NCBI GenBank assembly: GCA_937897615.1
Contig: CALCNO010000002.1
Location: forward strand, 1 to 23,883
Source of the DNA: an uncultured Anaerolineaceae bacterium
GTDB taxonomy: Bacteria; Chloroflexota; Anaerolineae; Anaerolineales; Anaerolineaceae
Direction: 5' to 3'
DNA length: 23,883 bases
Part shown: piece by piece, positions 20,666 through 23,883 of the stretch
How the letters are laid out: each line of letters begins with the position of its first letter
Numbering within the stretch: the stretch's first letter is position 1
Notes under the pieces: generated by a model
What the model was told of the DNA's origin: nothing
The model's database searches: none
Seen by the model: only the letters and a program-made list of their open reading frames with translations
Made by a program: the position numbers and the translations under genes

Positions 20666-21712
20666 ATGAATAAGAAAACACTCGAGCAAAATGAAAGTGT
20701 CTTCGCGGCACTTAGAAAAACCTGGATGACCAATGCCCTGTTCAGTACCGGCATTGCCCTGCTGGTGATGATTGCCCTGCAAACCGTTGCCCTTGGTTTC
20801 AAGTTTGATTCATTCGGCGCGTGGTTTAACACCTGGTGGTCCAACTGGATCAACATTCTGCGCAACAACTCAGCCATTGGCATTATTTCGCTGGGCATGA
20901 CGCTGGTGATCATCTCCGGCGGCATTGATCTGGCGGTGGGATCAACACTGGTAGCCGTAGGCGCCGTGATCATGATGTTGATCGACACCGGGCCGAAAGG
21001 CATCCTCCTCTCGTTGGGCATCAGCGGGTTCCCGGCTTACGCCATTGCAGTTGTCGTTGCCCTCATCATGGGCTGGATTCTGGGGCAGCTCACCGGCCTG
21101 CTTGTCACAAAAGGCAAGCTTCCGCCATTCATTGCCACACTGGGAACAATGAAAATCTTCCGCAGCGTGACCCAGCACTTCATGCAGGGTTATGTACCAG
21201 TTGTGCCGAAGCCTTTTCTTGCCATTGCAAGCCTTAACATCGGCGGCAAACTGCTCATGCCAATTATCTACTGGGCTGTCATTGCAGTGGTCTTCTACAT
21301 CATTTCCACACGCACAGCGTTTGGCCGCCAGGTAATTGCCGTTGGCTCCAATGAGCGCGCCTCCAAACTCTCTGGTATCGACATCAACAAGATCAAGCGG
21401 CGTGTCTACGCCATCATCGGCCTCCTGGTAGGCGTGGCAGCAGTGATCCAGGTTTCACGCATCGGCTCAATGGATTATGCCAATGCCGGCAGCGGCTATG
21501 AAATGGACGCCATTTCGGCAGTCATTGTGGGCGGAACCAGTATGTCCGGCGGAAAGGGCACCATTCTGGGTACCATTTTTGGTACACTCATCATTGCGGT
21601 GATGAACAACCTGCTCAACCTGCTGGGCGTTCCCCCCTTCCTGCGTGAAGCCTTCAAAGGCGTCATCGTTATTGGGGCGGTTTTGCTGCAAAAGAAAGAA
21701 AGCAATTTTTAG
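20666..21712 (+). CDS. Sugar ABC transporter permease (RbsC-like)
   Basis: The membrane channel subunit, 348 residues with eight to ten hydrophobic segments. ISLGMTLVIISGGIDLAVGS near 75-94 is the family signature. RTAFGRQVIAVGSNERASKLSGIDI near 212 is the cytoplasmic loop that docks on the ATPase; it is named here by its core AVGSNERASKLSGI. AISAVIVGGTSMSGGKGTI near 280 is the second conserved block. There is a long amphipathic N-terminal stretch with tryptophans (WFNTWWSNW) before the second segment. AAGGGA lies nine bases before the ATG and the gap from the ATPase gene is 14 bases. It probably works as a homodimer. Confidence 0.92.
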   Translation: MNKKTLEQNESVFAALRKTWMTNALFSTGIALLVMIALQTVALGFKFDSFGAWFNTWWSNWINILRNNSAIGIISLGMTLVIISGGIDLAVGSTLVAVGAVIMMLIDTGPKGILLSLGISGFPAYAIAVVVALIMGWILGQLTGLLVTKGKLPPFIATLGTMKIFRSVTQHFMQGYVPVVPKPFLAIASLNIGGKLLMPIIYWAVIAVVFYIISTRTAFGRQVIAVGSNERASKLSGIDINKIKRRVYAIIGLLVGVAAVIQVSRIGSMDYANAGSGYEMDAISAVIVGGTSMSGGKGTILGTIFGTLIIAVMNNLLNLLGVPPFLREAFKGVIVIGAVLLQKKESNF

Positions 21713-21748
21713 CTCGCTTTTATCCTTTACCAAGAAAGGTAAGCGCTT

Positions 21749-22789
21749 ATGTTTAAAATCGGAATTATTGGTTGCGGCAAAATTGCCCAGGTGCGGCATA
21801 TCCCCGAGTATGCCGACAATAAGAACGTACAGCTTGCAGGGTATTTTGACGCCGTTGAATCCCGCGCTCAAGACCTGGCCAAAAAGCACGGTGGGCGCGC
21901 TTACACCTCTTATGCTGATCTACTCAAAGATGCCGAGATCGACGCGGTAAGCGTTTGCACGGCCAACTATTCACATGCGGAAATCGCCATTGCTGCACTC
22001 AAGGCCGGCAAGCATGTTCTGTGCGAGAAACCCATGGCCACCACGCTCGCTGATTGTGAAGCGATGGTCAAGGCCGCCAAAGATTCCGGCAAGTTCCTGA
22101 TGATCGGCCACAACCAGCGCCTTGCCAAAGCACATGTTAAGGCCCGGCAGCTTGTTGCCGATGGGCTTATCGGTGATATCGTCTCCTTCCGCACTACCTT
22201 TGGCCACGGCGGGCCAGAGACCTGGAGCGTGGACCCCGGCCAGAATGTGTGGTTCTTCAACAAGAACAAGGCGGTGATGGGCGCCATGGCCGACCTGGGT
22301 GTACACAAGACCGACTTGATCCACTTCCTCACCGGGCAAACGATCATCGAAACTACTGCCAGCCTGGCAACGGTCGACAAACGCGACGCCAGCGGCGCCC
22401 TCATCGGTGTGGATGACAATGCAATTTGCATCTACCGCCTCAGCGGCGGCGCAGTGGGCTCCATGAGCGCCAGCTGGACCTTTTACGGCGCCGAGGATAA
22501 CAGCACCGTGCTGTATGGTACAAAAGGGATCATGCGCATCTATGAAGACCCGGCACATTCAATCAAGGTCGTTAGCCGCGAGGGCCAGGTGACCTATTAC
22601 GACACTGACCAGATACAGACCAACGACAACCAGACAAAATCCGGCGTGATCGATGCCTTTGTGCAGTGCCTGGAAGAGAACAAGCAGCCTGAAATCTCTG
22701 GCGCAGAGGCGTTGAAAACCATGCGCGTCATTTTCGCCAGTGTTGAATCGTCACAAACCGGCCGCACAATTGCGGTACATCATTCCTAA
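21749..22789 (+). CDS. Gfo/Idh/MocA-family NAD(P)-dependent oxidoreductase (second copy)
   Basis: A 346-residue dehydrogenase of the inositol dehydrogenase superfamily. KIGIIGCGKIAQVRHIPEY has the Rossmann motif (G8-x-G10-x-x-A13, Ala in the third place), CTANYSHAEIA follows strand 4, and VLCEKPMA holds EKP at 93-95. The substrate domain has MADLGVHKTDLIHFL, with Asp182, His186 and Asp189 as the likely catalytic group. Length is standard. It lies 36 bases after the permease and 12 before the isomerase, so it is part of the transport operon and probably oxidises the imported sugar or cyclitol. It is clearly different from the copy at 15858. Confidence 0.9.
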   Translation: MFKIGIIGCGKIAQVRHIPEYADNKNVQLAGYFDAVESRAQDLAKKHGGRAYTSYADLLKDAEIDAVSVCTANYSHAEIAIAALKAGKHVLCEKPMATTLADCEAMVKAAKDSGKFLMIGHNQRLAKAHVKARQLVADGLIGDIVSFRTTFGHGGPETWSVDPGQNVWFFNKNKAVMGAMADLGVHKTDLIHFLTGQTIIETTASLATVDKRDASGALIGVDDNAICIYRLSGGAVGSMSASWTFYGAEDNSTVLYGTKGIMRIYEDPAHSIKVVSREGQVTYYDTDQIQTNDNQTKSGVIDAFVQCLEENKQPEISGAEALKTMRVIFASVESSQTGRTIAVHHS

Positions 22790-22801
22790 CGAGGTGCGGA
22801 G

Positions 22802-23716
22802 ATGAAACTGGGTTTCGTAAGCGCAATTCTGGACGGCTGGACTTTTGAAGAGACTATCGATACCGCAGCACAGCTGGGATTTAACTGTGTTGAGGTAGCC
22901 TGCTGGCCGCGCGGCAAAGCCGAACGGCGTTACGCCGGCGTAAGCCACATTGACGTTGCTCAATTGGATGACGCCAGGGTGAAATACATCCTTGATTACT
23001 GCAAGCAAAAAGGAGTGCAAATCTCCTCGCTGGCCTTTTATCCCAATCCTATGGACGGCGATGCCCAAAAACGCCAGGAAACCATTGAGCATTTGAAAAA
23101 AGTGATCGCCGCCAGCAGCAAACTAAAGGTCAACCTGGTCACAACCTTCATTGGCCGCAATCAGAGCGAAACTGTGGAGCAAAACCTGGAAACATTCAAG
23201 GCCGTCTGGCCGCCCATCATCAAGTTCGCCGAAGAAAAAGGTGTTAAAGTAGCCATTGAGAACTGCCCCATGCTGTTTGGGCATGACCAATGGCCCGGCG
23301 GGCAGAACCTGGCAACCTCACCGCGCATCTGGCGCGAAATGTTCAAAATTATCCCCAGCAGTTACTTTGGCCTGAATTTTGACCCCAGCCATTTTGTCTG
23401 GCAGATGATGGATTACATTCAGCCAATTTACGAGTTCAAAGAAAAAATTTTCCACGTCCACTTTAAGGACATCAAAATGTACCCGGATAAGCTCAACCAA
23501 GTGGGCATTATGGCCTACCCGCTGGAATACATGAGCCCCAAGCTCCCGGGCCTTGGCGACGTGAATTGGAGCCGGTTCGTTTCCGCGCTCACCGATATTG
23601 GCTATGATGGCTTCGCCTGTATTGAGGTGGAAGACCGCGCCTTTGAAGGCAGCCGCAACAAGATTCTGGACAGCCTGCGCATTTCGCACAAGTACATGTC
23701 CCAGTTCGTGATCTAA
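22802..23716 (+). CDS. Sugar phosphate isomerase/epimerase-like TIM-barrel protein (second copy)
   Basis: A 304-residue member of the xylose isomerase-like superfamily. Metal ligands are seen as Glu153 (VAIENCPM), Asp194 and His197 (NFDPSHFVW), His220 (HVHFKD) and Glu275 (CIEVED), and LPGLGDVNWSRFVSAL is the typical late-barrel segment. The longer loop MLFGHDQWPGGQNLATSPR after Glu153 is found in cyclitol and keto-sugar enzymes of this family. GAGGTG lies five bases before the ATG. As the last gene of the operon it probably processes the product of the preceding dehydrogenase. Candidate activities are isomerase, 2-keto-inositol dehydratase or 3-keto-glycoside lyase; none can be chosen from sequence. 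Confidence 0.88.
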   Translation: MKLGFVSAILDGWTFEETIDTAAQLGFNCVEVACWPRGKAERRYAGVSHIDVAQLDDARVKYILDYCKQKGVQISSLAFYPNPMDGDAQKRQETIEHLKKVIAASSKLKVNLVTTFIGRNQSETVEQNLETFKAVWPPIIKFAEEKGVKVAIENCPMLFGHDQWPGGQNLATSPRIWREMFKIIPSSYFGLNFDPSHFVWQMMDYIQPIYEFKEKIFHVHFKDIKMYPDKLNQVGIMAYPLEYMSPKLPGLGDVNWSRFVSALTDIGYDGFACIEVEDRAFEGSRNKILDSLRISHKYMSQFVI

Positions 23717-23734
23717 CTCCGATCAGAATAACGC

Positions 23735-23761
23735 AAAGGCGGCCAAGTTGGCCGCCTTTTT
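23735..23761. terminator. Bidirectional intrinsic terminator closing the sugar operon
   Basis: AAAGGCGGCC, an AAGTT loop and GGCCGCCTTT (ten pairs, extendable to twelve) are followed by TTTTTA on the plus strand. It sits 18 bases after the isomerase stop. On the minus strand the stem is followed by GCGTTATTC, so it may also end the converging gene. Confidence 0.88.
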
Positions 23762-23770
23762 AGTTACAAC

Positions 23771-23883
23771 TCACACGTTGCAAAACACTTCCAATTTATC
23801 GGGTTCTCTGCCTACACTGCCTACCACCACCCGGCTGTACCCGTGAGTAATCAGTGCCGGCGCAATATCTCTGGCCTGCTGCC
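23771..23883 (-). CDS. C-terminal fragment of an unidentified protein
   Basis: The last 36 codons and TGA stop of a minus-strand gene that enters from the right edge. The residues include QQARDIAPALITHGYSRVVV and end in KLEVFCNV. The other two minus-strand frames are broken by stops early, and the composition looks coding. It faces the sugar operon tail-to-tail across a terminator, as expected of a real gene end. I do not recognise the family from this fragment. Confidence 0.5.
   Translation of the reverse strand, partial: QQARDIAPALITHGYSRVVVGSVGREPDKLEVFCNV

Overview
The window looks like chromosomal DNA of a Chloroflexota bacterium, most likely class Anaerolineae. This is an inference from gene flavour, not from a marker gene: several lipoproteins with Thr/Pro-rich linkers, a lipoprotein with an NBR1-type four-tryptophan (FW) domain, a RIO1-type kinase, a Tat-lipoprotein form of MsrP, and sugar ABC operons with Gfo/Idh/MocA dehydrogenases and TIM-barrel isomerases. 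I see no phage, insertion sequence, CRISPR array or rRNA.

Positions 1-8490 (minus strand) hold a tightly packed housekeeping and accessory run. Reading in the direction of transcription: a 21-codon ORF with its own promoter, a strong ribosome-binding site and a terminator-like hairpin; a RIO kinase; a terminator; then HIT protein, nitroreductase, two GNAT acetyltransferases, a lipoprotein and adenosine deaminase, mostly overlapping or abutting. Next come an NAD-dependent sugar-nucleotide epimerase behind its own extended -10 promoter, and a unit of 3-methyladenine DNA glycosylase, 2-oxoacid dehydrogenase E1 alpha and E1 beta, and the first codons of the lipoyl/E2 gene, joined by 4- to 8-base overlaps. 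TATAAT boxes sit just upstream of HIT, the epimerase and the glycosylase; the glycosylase mRNA may be leaderless.

Positions 8560-12830 (plus strand) hold an MFS exporter, an msrP-msrQ methionine sulfoxide repair pair behind nested palindromes, the FW-domain lipoprotein, and a tRNA-Lys(CTT) with a near-ideal promoter. A perfect 32-base palindrome then separates these from a minus-strand ECF sigma factor and membrane anti-sigma-like pair (12834-14850).

Positions 15018-23716 (plus strand) are a carbohydrate locus. A TIM-barrel isomerase and a Gfo/Idh/MocA dehydrogenase come first. They are followed by a LacI-family regulator with a strong promoter and two tandem GTAAT-N2-ATTAC sites, a ribose-type ABC transporter (binding lipoprotein, hairpin, double ATPase, permease), a second dehydrogenase and a second isomerase. 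Two dehydrogenase/isomerase pairs with no kinase or aldolase suggest an oxidation-first route for an imported cyclitol, anhydrosugar or glycoside; the substrate cannot be read from the sequence. The window ends in the C-terminal codons of a minus-strand gene that faces this operon across a bidirectional terminator.
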